Of a stretch of DNA of 64,000 nucleotides, positions 21,409 to 38,236 are shown in pieces. Where the stretch lies: positions 186,001 through 250,000 of the forward strand of contig JAGTXO010000017.1 in the NCBI GenBank assembly GCA_019448385.1. Reading direction: 5' to 3'. This DNA comes from Diacronema lutheri. Its lineage: Eukaryota; Haptophyta; Pavlovophyceae; Pavlovales; Pavlovaceae. Below the pieces are notes generated by a model. It had not been told where the DNA came from, made no database searches, and saw only the letters and a program-made list of their open reading frames with translations. The position numbers were made by a program, and so were the translations under genes. Numbering within the stretch: position 1 is the stretch's first letter; each line of letters opens with the position of its first letter.

Positions 21409-22266
21409 ATGGATGGGCTGCTCGACGTGTGCGCGACCAGCGCCGCGTGCGCGCTGGGGTACGGCGCGACGCACCCGCTCGAGACGATCAAGGTGCGTGA
21501 GATGCTTGCACCCGCCGGCGTGCACCGCTCGACGTTGGCGCTCGCCTCGCGCATCGTGCGCGAAGAGGGCGTGCCTGCGCTCTACGCCGGCTTCTCGGCC
21601 GGGCTCGCGCGCGCGGTCGTGCAGGGCGGCGGCCGGCTCTTTTTCTACGAGCGGTGCAAGCGTGCGTTGCCGGACCGGCACGCGCGCTCCGACGCGGGCC
21701 GGCTGCTCGCCGGGACGTGCGCGGGTGCCGGTGCCGCGCTGCTCGGCGCGCCGATCGACACGGTGCGCACGGTGCAGCAGAGCGTGAGCCGCGCGGCCGG
21801 TGGCCGCGGCGTCGGCAGCGTTGGTGGTGGCGCGCTGGATGTTGCGGCACGGCTGGTGCGCGAGGGCGGCGTCCTTTCGCTCTGGACCGGCTCGGGCGCG
21901 GCCGTCGCCCGCTGCGCCGTGCTGACCGCAGTGCAGTGCGCAACCTACGACCGCGCCAAGGAGCTCGCGGCCGCGGCGGCCGGCGTGCGCACCGACGACG
22001 TGCGCGCGCACCTGGCCGCGTCGCTTCTCTCGGGCGTGGCGTCCACCACGGCCACGACGCCGTTCGACAACGTCAAGACTGTGCAGATGGTCCGCCGCTC
22101 CAGCGCGCTCGCCGCGAGCCGCGCCGTTTGGCGCGAGGGCGGCGGCGCGCGCGGTTTCCTCCGCGGCTGGTGGAGCGTGTACGCGCGGATCGCGCCGCAC
22201 ACGGTGATCATGTTCTGCTCGCTCGAGTGGCTGCGAGCCGCGCTCGGCGCGGGCAGACGAGGCTGA
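21409..22266 (+). CDS. Mitochondrial carrier family (SLC25) protein
   Basis: 285 aa, the standard three-repeat length. Each repeat carries the carrier signature: PLETIKVR, PIDTVRT and PFDNVKT, each followed by the acidic/aromatic matrix helix. It would exchange a metabolite across the inner mitochondrial (or plastid) membrane. The third repeat recalls the dicarboxylate/uncoupling branch, but the substrate cannot be assigned. First of three consecutive SLC25 genes. Confidence 0.85.
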   Translation: MDGLLDVCATSAACALGYGATHPLETIKVREMLAPAGVHRSTLALASRIVREEGVPALYAGFSAGLARAVVQGGGRLFFYERCKRALPDRHARSDAGRLLAGTCAGAGAALLGAPIDTVRTVQQSVSRAAGGRGVGSVGGGALDVAARLVREGGVLSLWTGSGAAVARCAVLTAVQCATYDRAKELAAAAAGVRTDDVRAHLAASLLSGVASTTATTPFDNVKTVQMVRRSSALAASRAVWREGGGARGFLRGWWSVYARIAPHTVIMFCSLEWLRAALGAGRRG

Positions 22267-22270
22267 CAGC

Positions 22271-22322
22271 TTGACTGTCTGTTCTTGAAACGGGCATTTG
22301 ACTGTCTGTTCTTGAAACGGGC
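22271..22322 (+). repeat. 25-bp direct duplication just upstream of the second carrier start
   Basis: Two identical 25-bp copies (22271-22295 and 22298-22322, beginning TTGACTGTCTGTTC) separated by 2 bp. The second ends 1 bp before the ATG at 22324. AT-richer than its surroundings and possibly part of a short promoter/5' leader. Confidence 0.85.
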
Positions 22323-22323
22323 G

Positions 22324-23502
22324 ATGGCGAGACGACTCGCCCTCGTCGCCGCTTTCCTGTTGGTGGCCAGCGCGTGGGCGCAGGGCGCGGAGGAAGTCGC
22401 GTTCGACGGCGAGCCCACGCCCGCACATTTGGATAGCGACACCGCCGCGGCCGCGCTCGACGGTGGCGCTGACGCCGAGCCCATGCCCACGCCGCCGGAT
22501 GACGACGTCGCTGCGGGCGCATTCAACGAAGCCTCGAGCGACGAGCCCACGCCGACGCCGGCGGACGCCGCTGCGAGCGAGGCCGAGGCCGAGCAGGCTA
22601 CGAGCGCCGAGCCGTCCGGCCCACCCGACGCGGCCGCCGCGCCCGCGCCGAGACCGGCGGTGAGCTCGGAGCTCACGTACGGCGAGAACATGATCTGCGG
22701 CTCGGTCGCGCGGCTGGCCGCGTCGGTGGTGCTGCACCCGTTCGACACTCTGCGCACGCGCGCGCAGGCGCGCAAGCGCGCGCAACCCGGTGGCGCGCGC
22801 TTTGGCGCCGCCGACATCTTCCTCAAGGGCATCGTGCCGCAGGTGGCGCTCGCGATGCCGGCGGGCGCTCTGCAGTTCGCGACGCTCGAGGCGGCGCGCG
22901 ACGGGCTGTCGAGCCCGGCGCTCGCGTCGCGCGTCGCGCTCAACAAGCCCGCAAAGGACCTGATCGCCTCGGCGCTTGGCGCGCTCGCCGCGTCGCTCAT
23001 CCGCGTGCCTCAGGAGGTCCTCAAGCAACCGGTGCAGGCCGGGCTGTACGCAAACTCGGCTGCGGCCGCGCGCGCGGTCTGGCGCGGCGGGCCGGCGCGG
23101 CTGTACCGCGGCTTTGGCGCGACGGTGCTGCGCGACGTGCCGTGGAATTCGCTTGGCTACACCTTCTTCCGCGCGCTCAAGCTCGCGCTGCGCGCGCCCG
23201 ACGACGCGGTCTGGGACATGGCGCTCGCCGCGGCGGGCGGCGGCCTGGCGGCCATCATTCTGACGCCAATGGACGTGGCCAAGACGCGGCTGATGACGCA
23301 GTCGAGCGCGGACGCGGTGCAGTACTCGGGCGTCTTTAACACGCTCGGCCGCGTGCTGCGCGAAGAGGGCGTCGGCGCGCTCTTCCGTGGCGTCCTGCCG
23401 CGCACCATCTACCTCGCGCCGCTCGCCGCCATCGTGTACGCCGTCTACGAGGAGGTCGCGCGACTCCTCAAGAAGCTCAAGCACGCGCGGCACGCGCAGT
23501 GA
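22324..23502 (+). CDS. SLC25 carrier, S-adenosylmethionine-carrier-like, with N-terminal extension
   Basis: 392 aa from the ATG at 22324. A signal-peptide-like start (MARRLALVAAFLLVASAWA) and an acidic Pro/Thr/Ala extension of about 100 residues precede the carrier core. Signatures: HPFDTLRTRAQ, VPQEVLKQPVQAG and TPMDVAKTRLMTQ, the last two close to plastid/mitochondrial SAM carriers (V-P-x-E-V-x-K-Q). QYSGVFNTLGRVLREEG and the closing helix complete repeat 3. The leader suggests routing via the secretory pathway, as for plastid envelope proteins in secondary algae (inference). Confidence 0.8.
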   Translation: MARRLALVAAFLLVASAWAQGAEEVAFDGEPTPAHLDSDTAAAALDGGADAEPMPTPPDDDVAAGAFNEASSDEPTPTPADAAASEAEAEQATSAEPSGPPDAAAAPAPRPAVSSELTYGENMICGSVARLAASVVLHPFDTLRTRAQARKRAQPGGARFGAADIFLKGIVPQVALAMPAGALQFATLEAARDGLSSPALASRVALNKPAKDLIASALGALAASLIRVPQEVLKQPVQAGLYANSAAAARAVWRGGPARLYRGFGATVLRDVPWNSLGYTFFRALKLALRAPDDAVWDMALAAAGGGLAAIILTPMDVAKTRLMTQSSADAVQYSGVFNTLGRVLREEGVGALFRGVLPRTIYLAPLAAIVYAVYEEVARLLKKLKHARHAQ

Positions 23503-23677
23503 GAGGCGCGGCGACCTGCGCGGCTGCGCTGCCGCCGCTATGGCGCGCGCGCTCGTCTAGCGGCGCGCCGTGCCGCGTTCGCGCGCATGCGGCCGCCTGA
23601 GCCCGAGGGGCGTGCGCGCGTCCCGCATGACGTCCATTCAAAAATTGCGCCGTTCGGACAAGCCGACAAGCGTCAGA

Positions 23678-24706
23678 TCAGATGTGCTCCAACCCGAGCA
23701 GCCTGCGGAACTGCTCGACTGCAGGCATCTGCACGAGCTGCACGGGCGCCTGCCGGAGGACCGCGGGCGCGAACCCGCTGTACAGCCCGAGCAGCGCGCG
23801 CGCGGCGGCGACAAGCCTCACGCGCACGGGAAGCGGCAGCGTGCGCGCGCCGGAGCTCGCACCGGCGCGCACGCCGGCGCTGCGCGCGCGCGCGGCGGTC
23901 GGCGGCGCGACCGTGCCCATCCAGCGCGAGCGCAGCGTGTCGACAGGCTGGACGGCGGTCTGCGCGGCGATGCCAGACGCGAACGCGCAGAGCACGTGCA
24001 GCGGCGTGCCCTCGCGCAGCCCGCCGTGCCGTTTGCCCGCGAGCTTGAGCGTGTCGTAGGCGGAGAGCTGTACGCTCGAGAGCACGGCGGCGCGCGCGGC
24101 GGTCAGGTGCCAGCCGCGCCACAGCGCGCGCGCGCCGCCGCGCTCGGTGCGCGCGATCGCGCGAAACGCAGCGAGCGTGGACACGTACCGCGGCGCGTGG
24201 CCGGCGCGCAGCCCCGTGACGAGCAGGCCCGACCCTCGCGGGTCGAGCCGTCCGGCCTCGGCCTGCAGCCGCACGCGCACCACATCGAGCGGGCAGAAGG
24301 CGAGCGACGCTGCGCCGCCTGTCGCGGCTCCGGCGGCGGCGCGCGCCGCGAGCGGCGCGCGCTCGGCGGGCACATCGGCGCCGACGAGCGCGCGTCGAAC
24401 CGATGGGTAGAGCCCTATTCGGCAGCCCGTGTAGGTGAATGCGCGCAGCGCCGTCGCGGTGAGCCCCGGCGCCCACAGGCCGGCGAGCACGCCGTCATCC
24501 GTGGCGATGCGCGCCAGGCCATGCCAGAGGCCGCGGTACAGGCGCGGCTCGGCGTCGGGCTGCAGCTGGAGGCGCACCTTCAGCACCTCGAGCGGGTTGA
24601 AGAGCGCGTCCGCGACGAGGCAGCCCGCACCCGCGGCGAGCACGTCGGCGGCCACCGACCGGGACGGCGGCCGGCGGCCGGCGGCCAAGACATCGCTCGT
24701 GGCCAT
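23678..24706 (-). CDS. SLC25 mitochondrial carrier (dicarboxylate/uncoupling-like)
   Basis: 342 aa from the Met at 24706 (MATSDVLAAG); the open frame extends further upstream without support. Signatures: NPLEVLKVRLQ, CPLDVVRVRLQAE and QPVDTLRSRWMG. The first resembles uncoupling/dicarboxylate carriers. An Ala/Arg-rich insert of about 40 residues lies in repeat 3. It is convergent with the previous carrier (175 bp between stops). Substrate unknown. Confidence 0.8.
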   Translation of the reverse strand: MATSDVLAAGRRPPSRSVAADVLAAGAGCLVADALFNPLEVLKVRLQLQPDAEPRLYRGLWHGLARIATDDGVLAGLWAPGLTATALRAFTYTGCRIGLYPSVRRALVGADVPAERAPLAARAAAGAATGGAASLAFCPLDVVRVRLQAEAGRLDPRGSGLLVTGLRAGHAPRYVSTLAAFRAIARTERGGARALWRGWHLTAARAAVLSSVQLSAYDTLKLAGKRHGGLREGTPLHVLCAFASGIAAQTAVQPVDTLRSRWMGTVAPPTAARARSAGVRAGASSGARTLPLPVRVRLVAAARALLGLYSGFAPAVLRQAPVQLVQMPAVEQFRRLLGLEHI

Positions 24707-24804
24707 TCCTTCTGTGGGCGCCGGATGACGGCGTGCAGCGAGTTCAAAGATTTGAAGTACGCCGCGACCAGGCGACACGCTACGGCCCACGCTTTCGCTT
24801 ACGG

Positions 24805-31401
<6,597 letters not shown>

Positions 31402-31539
31402 GCGTGCGGCGAAAAGGGGAGAAGGCGGGCGGAGACGGGGGAAAAGGCTCAAAAGAGCATCAGTCGGGGAGTACTTTTTACTTCCGTTGCCGGCCAGTCG
31501 TCACAGCAGTGCCGCTGCCCACACTAACAAAAGTTCAGC

Positions 31540-33798
31540 TCACACTCGCCCACGCATGTCGCTCAGCCGCCGTGCGAGCGCGGACGGCACGCGAGGCGCC
31601 GACGCCGCCGACGCGCGCGACGACACGGACGGCAAGCGCGCGGTGCGCTCCGTCGGCGCGGCGCTCGTCGCAGCGCCGCACGACGACGGCGCGGCGTCGC
31701 GCGACGGCGCGGGGCGCGGCTGGCCCGCGACCAGCGCCGAGGCCTTTGTGAGCCGGCGCTGCAGCCAGGCGCCGCGGTCGGTCGCGAGCGCGCGCCGATG
31801 CATGCGGTGCGCGCCGGCGGCGAGCTCAAGCTCGGGCGCAGGGCCCCAGTCGTTGGCGCGCTCGGCGCGCGTCTCGCCGCCGAGCCCGCCCGCCGCGACG
31901 ATGCCGCGCCACTCGGCGAGAGAACCCGGCAAAGCTTTCATGTACGCGGGCAGCAGCACGATGCGCCGGCGCGCGTGCACGAGGGTCGAATGTGCGAGGA
32001 GCCAGCCGTCGAGCCGCGAGCCGCCCGACTTGGACGCGCCGCCATCGCGCCGATCGCTGTGCACCGCCGGCACGGCCGCGAGGCGCAAGCTGCGCTCGCA
32101 CACGAGCGCGGACACGGTGACGCCAATCGGCGCGAAGAAGAGCACGGTCAACGCGGCGGTCGCGCGGAAGATCTCGCCGACGCGCGCGTCGACGAGACGC
32201 GTCTGCAGCGGCAGCGCGTTGAGCAGGCCCTGCAGCGTCGCGCGCGGCAGCGTCGCGCTCGTGAGGAACGCCGTATCGACGAGGAGGTTGCGCGCGCTGA
32301 GCGGCACGCGCCGCACGGCCGCGGTCGACGCCATGAGAGCGCAGAGCGTGAGCGATCGGGCGCAGAGGCCGGCGAAGACGGGGAGGAGGTAGGCGAACGT
32401 GTCGGCGCGCGTGGGGAAGTTGAGGTTGGCACCGAGCGACGTGCCGAGCACGAGCGCGACGATCGGCCAAATGGCGCCAAAGCTCGACTCAAGGCGGGAG
32501 ACCGTGCGCATGAGCAGCCGCATGGAGGCGAGGAGGACGGTGGCGACGACGGTGAGCTCGGCGTTGACGAGCGACGAGGCGAGCGCGTCATTGAAGCCGC
32601 TTGAGTCCGCGTTCTCCGGCAAGAAGAGCACGTCCGCGAGACCGTACGCGACGAGCGCGAGCGCGAGCGTCAAGATGAGCTCCTCTGTCTGCGAGCCCGC
32701 AAAGAAAAGTCGGCGCGGCGCCGAGCCCAGGGCGAGGCGACCACGCGCCGCCATCAGGCACGCGAGCACGGCGGAGATCAGCGCCGCGACGACGATCGAG
32801 ACGAGCACGCGCAGCACCACCAGCCCGCCCTTGTCCGTTGTCGATCTGTCGGACTCGCCCGGACCATCGTCGGCGAGGAGACTGGCGCACGCGCCGTACG
32901 CGAGCAGCACGGCGATGCACTCGAGCGGCGCGGCGGTGAGCACAGCGCGTGCGAGGTGCGTGCGTGTCGGTTCAACGCGCGAGAGCAGGTCGATCATCCG
33001 CGGGATCACAATGCTCATCGCGTGCGCGCAGCTGATCGACGCGAGCATCGCGGCCTCGAGGCGGGGCAATCCGTACTGCCAAGATGCGACCGTTGCCGTC
33101 ATGAGCATGTCGGCGCCGACGGGGAGGAGCGCGAGGGAGAGGGTCACGCGGTTCAAGTCCGCCGGCCGCACCTCGAGCGCGCCGCGCACGAGCACGACGA
33201 CGAAGGAGATGCGCAGCAGGTACGGGCGCGCCGCGCGCATCGCGTCGCCCTCGACGGGCCGGAAGAGGACACCGAACGCGATGTAGCCGAGGATGGGCGG
33301 CAGCCGGAGGACAAACTCAAAAGTGCGGCCGCACAGCCAGCCGACAAGTATCGTCAATCCCGCAGCGAGCACGAGCGGTAGCCCGCGGTCGCCAAGCGCG
33401 GCCGGCAGCGCGAAGAGGAGCACGGGCGGGATGCTCACGACGACGGCGAGGCAGACGGCCGTGATCGCGTGGTCTCGCAGCTGCTCGGCGAGCTGCCAGC
33501 CGCGCGACGACGTGCCGCGGCTGTCCTCGCGCACCGGCCCCGGAGGCTCGCTGTCGGGCGGCGGCTCGGGCTCTACTGGCGCCGTGAGCGCGATGGCCGG
33601 CGTGCTCGCGCTCCGCTGCAGCAGCGGCATGAACGGCTCAAGCTCCGCAGCCTCCTCAATGTGCGGCGCGAGCGACAGGTCTGAGCCACCCACCATGCCG
33701 TCGGTCTCCGTGTGGTTCGTCCGGACCGCATCGGACGCGCCCTCCGCGCCAAAGAACTCCGTCGTCCCCCGCGAGCTCTCGCGCCGCATCGGCGACAA
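31540..33798 (-). CDS. NHA/SLC9B-type Na+/H+ antiporter
   Basis: 752 aa, single exon. A soluble acidic N-terminus of about 110 residues is followed by roughly 12-13 hydrophobic segments and a basic cytosolic tail of about 130 residues. Family marks include LPPILGYIAFGVLFRP (early helix pair) and TSATLPRATLQGLLNALP, which matches the NHA pattern around PKATVQ. It would exchange Na+ or Li+ for protons across a membrane, controlling pH and salt; the membrane is unknown. Bacterial-type CPA2 antiporters are the main alternative. The start at 33798 could be replaced by the Met three codons later. Confidence 0.8.
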   Translation of the reverse strand: MSPMRRESSRGTTEFFGAEGASDAVRTNHTETDGMVGGSDLSLAPHIEEAAELEPFMPLLQRSASTPAIALTAPVEPEPPPDSEPPGPVREDSRGTSSRGWQLAEQLRDHAITAVCLAVVVSIPPVLLFALPAALGDRGLPLVLAAGLTILVGWLCGRTFEFVLRLPPILGYIAFGVLFRPVEGDAMRAARPYLLRISFVVVLVRGALEVRPADLNRVTLSLALLPVGADMLMTATVASWQYGLPRLEAAMLASISCAHAMSIVIPRMIDLLSRVEPTRTHLARAVLTAAPLECIAVLLAYGACASLLADDGPGESDRSTTDKGGLVVLRVLVSIVVAALISAVLACLMAARGRLALGSAPRRLFFAGSQTEELILTLALALVAYGLADVLFLPENADSSGFNDALASSLVNAELTVVATVLLASMRLLMRTVSRLESSFGAIWPIVALVLGTSLGANLNFPTRADTFAYLLPVFAGLCARSLTLCALMASTAAVRRVPLSARNLLVDTAFLTSATLPRATLQGLLNALPLQTRLVDARVGEIFRATAALTVLFFAPIGVTVSALVCERSLRLAAVPAVHSDRRDGGASKSGGSRLDGWLLAHSTLVHARRRIVLLPAYMKALPGSLAEWRGIVAAGGLGGETRAERANDWGPAPELELAAGAHRMHRRALATDRGAWLQRRLTKASALVAGQPRPAPSRDAAPSSCGAATSAAPTERTARLPSVSSRASAASAPRVPSALARRLSDMRGRV

Positions 33799-33916
33799 GA
33801 TTACGTCGTACGGAGGGTGCTCCGGAAAGGTTCGCCGCTCCTGTTCCCGCCCAGGACTCCCTTTTGAAATTCGAAACGAACTTTGGTGACTCAGTGACTG
33901 GTGTCACAACTCACAA

Positions 33917-34552
33917 TCATGGCGGCATGGGAACGCTCCTCAGCTCTGCGTGCCGTTGGCGCTGCGCCCGACGCTGCCATACTCGCGCTGCATGAGATCG
34001 CTGGCGGCTTTGGCTCCGCGTTCTCGCGTTCTCGATGGGCACGTGCGGCGAGGACGGGTCGCGCACGTGCCCATCGAGAACGCGAGGACGGGCCTCGTCC
34101 TCGCCGCCGTCGACACCGCCTACGGCCTCACCATTGCCATCGCCAACGCCCTCCCCCTCCTTCGCGGCACCCCACTCCCGCTCGTGCGCTGTGCGCCATC
34201 GTAGCAGCAGGTGGCCTGCCGCCATGTACTCGTCCGCATCCTCGCCACGCACCGCGCGCGCGACATCGTGGACGCTCACGCCGGCCCGCGCAGCGAGCAA
34301 GGCGGCCGTTGGCGCGTCGAGCGCCGACTCGGCGGGCGATCGGCCATCGACGCCGACAACGCGCAGGTTGCGGTCGGCGTATTGCGCGAACCAGCTGTGC
34401 GTGGCGAGCTCGCGCATCGAGGGCCGGTCGGCCGGGTCGTGCGAGAGGGCAGAGCAGAGGAGCGCGCGCAGCTCGGGCGAGGCGGAGGTCTCGTTGAGCC
34501 GCAGGTTGCCTGCACGCACGCGTTGCTGCAGCACCTGCGAATGGCGGGGTAA

Positions 34553-34587
<35 letters not shown>

Positions 34588-36265
34588 AGGGCGGGTGCGG
34601 AAAAGGGCGGGAAGGGATGAGGGGAGGGAAAATGGGGAGCTGAGCGTGGCGGCTCCGGCACGCGCAGGGCACAGCAGCCCGCCCGCCCGCCGCAGCCGCC
34701 GCCGCGGCCCCAGCGCCGCGGTGGGCCGTTCGCCGCGAGAGAGCGCCCAGTACACCTTTGCGTTGCTCGCGTCAAAAGGGAAACGGCCTGTCGTCAGAAC
34801 GTAGGCTGTTACGCCAAACGCCCACACGTCGGCTGCGGCGCCATCGTACCTGGCGGGGGGGGGGGGGGGGGGTGGGTGGGGCGGGGGGGGGGGGGGGGGG
34901 GGGCGGAACGGGCGCGCGCGTGAGGCTGCGAGGGCGCAGACCGGTGGCGTGCCGTTGGCCCAGTTGCGTGCGGCGAGATGGTGTGCAGATGGGGGGGGGG
35001 GGGGGGAGGGGGGGTCGCACAGCTTGTCGCAGGGGGCGGGCGGTGCGTGGCCGATCGGCCCGAGGGGCGGGATGCGCGGAAGGTGCGTGCGGGCAGGCAC
35101 AAGGAGTTGGAGGAAAGGTGCAGCAGCAGACGTCAAATGCCGCGTGTGGAAGGAGAGAGTTGGGCGTGTGTGTGGTAGGAAGGGGGAGGGGGGGAGGGGA
35201 GGTCGCGCAGCCTCGCAAAGACAGCGCACAGCCAGCGCACGCGGCGCCTCACTGCCTGGGGGAGGGAGGGGAGGGAGGGAGGGGGGGGAGGGGAGGTCGC
35301 GCAGCCTCGCAAAGACAGCGCACAGCCAGCGCACGCGGCGCCTCACTGCCTGCCGTCGAGAATTTCCGGCGCATTGTACAGCAGCGAGCCGCACGCCATG
35401 CTGAGCATTGCGCCCCTGCTGCGCACGGCAAGCCCAAAGTCCGTCAGCTTGACTCGCCCCCAATAATCGAGCAGAATGTTGTCCAACTTGACGTCACGAT
35501 GGCAGACGTCTCGCGCATGGCAGTACTGAAGGGCCGAGACCAGCTGCAGCAGCACCGACGCCGCGTCGGACTCGGGCACGCGCCCGTGGCGCATCTCGAG
35601 GTACGCCGCGAGCGAGCCGCCGTCCACGTACTCCTGCACGATGAGCAGCTGCGACGGCGACTCGCACACATGCACCACCTGCCAGGCGCACGCGCGGGCG
35701 CCACGTGCACGTGCGGAGGAGCGCACGCGCGGGCTCGCGCTGGTCGGCGGCGCGCGCGCGGCGGGACCGCGCTGGGACACATGGCGGTCCGGTGCGCTGC
35801 AGTCCGGTGCGCTGCAGTCCGGTGCGCTGCAGTCCGGTGCGCTGCAGTCCGGTGCGCTGCAGTCCGGTGCGCTGCAGTCCGGTGCGCTGCAGTCCGGTGC
35901 GCTGGAGTGCGTTCGAGGGGCCATTTGCTCCGTTCCACGCCGCACTTGGGCGCAGCACACGGGCGCACCTAGCGCGCGGCGCGCCGCGCCGCGCCGCGCC
36001 GCGCTGCGCCGCGCCGCGCCGCGCCACGTGCCTTGGCGATATTTGGGTGGTCAAGCCACGCCTGCAGACGCCACTCCATCTCAGCACGGTGTCGCAACCT
36101 CGCCGAGACGAGCGCCGATCGAGCCGTCACCTTGATTGCAACGGCACATCCGCTCAAGCGGTGTGTCGCAAGGCGCACCTGCGATGAGCACGCAGTGAGG
36201 GGGAAGGAATGTGCAGCGGACGGAGGCAGCGAGAATAGGGCGGTGAGAGGGGGGGAGGGCGGTCA

Positions 36266-36305
<40 letters not shown>

Positions 36306-37965
36306 CTGGTCGACGCATGCTGCAGCAGCAGCGTGGGGCAACGCAGGCGCTAGCGCTGTAGGGTGGGATGGGGGGGGAGGGGAGGGGAGGGGGGGGGGGG
36401 GGCGAACGGACAGTGCGCGAATGTGCCGCCCGACTACAGCGCCAGCGAGTCGCGAGGCCAAAGGTGTGTGTGTGCGCGCGCGCGCGCCGCCGCGCCGCCG
36501 CACCGCTGCTGCCGCGCGCCGCGCACTGCAGCACACAGCGGGGCATGGCCACGTGGCCCGCGCGCACCTGCCCGAACGAGCCGCCACCAAGCGCGCGCCC
36601 AAAGGTGTACATCTCGCCGATCGAGCGCTGCACGCCCGCATGCCCGCCCTCAGCGCCGAGGTCGGGCGCGGAGGCGGAGCCGGTCGCGCCGCGACCGGCG
36701 GCCGGCGCACGCGCGCCCGCCGCGAGCATGGTTCGGACGCGAGGCAGCGGGGGCATTACGGGCGGTCGCGGCGGCGTGGGCGCTCGCTTGGGCGGCGCGC
36801 ACGTCGCCTGCTCCGCCGCGACCGCGGCGGCGGCGAACGTGGCCGCCTCCGAAGCGGCGGCGGACGCGGTCTGCGTGCCGTGCGCCACCGCCGCCATGGC
36901 AGCCATGCTGCCCGCCACAGCCACCCCGCCCCCGCGCACACGACGCGCCGCCGGGGCAGCGGCCGCACTCGCGCGCACGCCGCTCGCGCGCTCGGCGGCG
37001 CGCGCTGTCGCGCTCGGCCGCGCGCCCGGCCTTCGCCGAGTCGCCGCCTCGTCCGCGCGTCCGCCCGTTACGTCCTCGACCAATGGCTGGGCGGCAAAGC
37101 CACCGACGCGTAACGCTCGCGCGCTCGCGCGCGGCACTGCGCGTGCGCGCTGGCCTCGCCGTCCAAGCCCAGCCTCGCCACCGTCGGGCGCAGCCGCCCC
37201 CGCCGCGACGCCACCGCGTGCGGGCGCCTGCGCGCCGTCGCCGAGGTGCGGCGCGATGCGCCGCGCTTGGCCGCTCGCGGGCCGCGCCAGCCTTCGCCTC
37301 GCGCGCGGCCCGGGCGCGCCAGGGAGAAGTGCCGAAGTGGACGCCGAGATGCGCGATGCCATCGCCGTTGCGCTCCCCTCGCCATTGCTCCGCTGACCGC
37401 ATGCGCTCGAGGCGTTGTGCTCGACGTCGGCGACGCCGCCTTCCGTGCCCGACCGCGCGCTCGCCGGCCGCGCGCGCACGCGCCGCGCGATGGCGAGCGG
37501 TTCAGCCGCGGAGGCGTCGACAAGCGCTTCACTCGAACCGGCCGGCGGGGCAGGTTCGTCATCTCGCCGGGCCGCGTCTGCCGCCGCTGGCAGCCGCAGG
37601 CGCGCCTCGCGCCCGTCGTCGCCGAGCTCGCGTGCGCGCGCGCGCGCATCGAGCGACGCTCCGTCCGACGTGGCGGCGAGCGGGAAGAAGCCGGTGGGCG
37701 CGGCGACGCGCCGGCGGAAAGGCTTGCCCGACGGCGTTGGGCTGGCTGCAAGCGGGCTTCTCGCCAGGCTCTGCCCGACGATGCGCCCGCGGCGCACGCG
37801 TGCCAGCGCGCCGTTGCGCGCGTCAGCTGTCGCGGACGCCTCGCCCGTCAGCGCCACGCGGCCAATTGGAGGAAGCATCCCCGCGGCCGAGCTCGTCGCG
37901 TTGGAGTCCGCGCCTCGGCGCGAACGTGCCGTCGCTCCGTCGGTGGAACTGCCCGAGGCCGCCAT
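33917..37965 (-). CDS. Ser/Thr protein kinase, CAMK (SNF1/MARK-like)
   Basis: Exons 37965-36568, 36178-36032, 35678-35350, 34849-34756 and 34534-33917; 861 aa. Introns 1 and 4 are GT-AG, introns 2 and 3 GC-AG, and phases agree. Some 450 low-complexity residues precede the kinase core: GRALGGGSFGQ/V (Gly loop), CAVAIKV (Lys), HPNIAK/VVHVCES, CHRDVKLDNILLD (catalytic loop), LTDFGLAV, YNAPEILDG/RYDGAAADVWAFGV and DPADRPSMRELATHSWF. All catalytic residues are present. A Ser/Arg-rich tail of about 150 residues follows. The substrate is unknown; the APE-to-DVWAFGV spacing and YDG point to CAMKL kinases. Several introns carry C homopolymers just upstream of acceptors. Confidence 0.88.
34018..34086. 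repeat. Inverted repeat inside kinase last exon
   Basis: CGCGTTCTCGATGGGCACGTGCG is mirrored about 16 bp later by its reverse complement. It lies in the sequence coding the C-terminal tail (LDGHVR...HVPIENAR). Perfect arms of about 23 bp could form a hairpin in the mRNA. Confidence 0.85.
34553..34905. repeat. G homopolymer tracts (C runs on transcript) at two splice acceptors
   Basis: A run of about 30 G at 34553-34583 lies about 20 bp upstream (on the transcript) of the acceptor at 34535. Runs within 34854-34905 lie directly upstream of the acceptor at 34850. They read as poly-C pyrimidine tracts in the transcript. Similar runs occur at 34990-35010 and 36260-36306. Confidence 0.85.
35194..35352. 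repeat. Direct duplication (about 64 bp) that includes a 5' splice site
   Basis: GAGGTCGCGCAGCCTCGCAA to CTCACTGCCTG occurs at about 35197-35258 and again at 35291-35352. The second copy spans the exon-3 GC donor of the kinase gene, so the intron contains a second copy of its own 5' end, donor included. Confidence 0.85.
35788..35905. repeat. 15-bp tandem repeat, about 8 copies, in kinase intron
   Basis: Units of GTCCGGTGCGCTGCA in the intron 35679-36031. Each unit contains a PstI-like CTGCAG when joined. Length is a multiple of three, so all frames stay open. Confidence 0.92.
36260..36410. repeat. Poly-G tracts in kinase intron 1
   Basis: Runs of up to about 38 G (36268-36306) and a second cluster at 36370-36402, C-rich on the transcript strand. 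No coding potential beyond homopolymer frames. Confidence 0.85.
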
Positions 37966-38236
37966 GTCTTCGGCGGTTTCATTCGGGCTCGACCTTGATC
38001 AGTTGAGGAGTACAGTCATAGTCTAGCAGCCTGCGATTTGCCCCCGTTCGGCCGTTCCTCGGAGGGCAGGAATCAAGTGCTGAGAATTCCCTCCTCTCCA
38101 AGTCCCTCTCGGGCCGCCGGCTCGCGGCTTCCGAGGTCGTCGCGATCATCAACAGAGCGGCCGCGCAGGCGCCCCCACAGGCGCCCACGGCGTGTGCGAC
38201 GCGCGCCGGCGCGCGCTGGCCAGTGCGCAACGCCGC

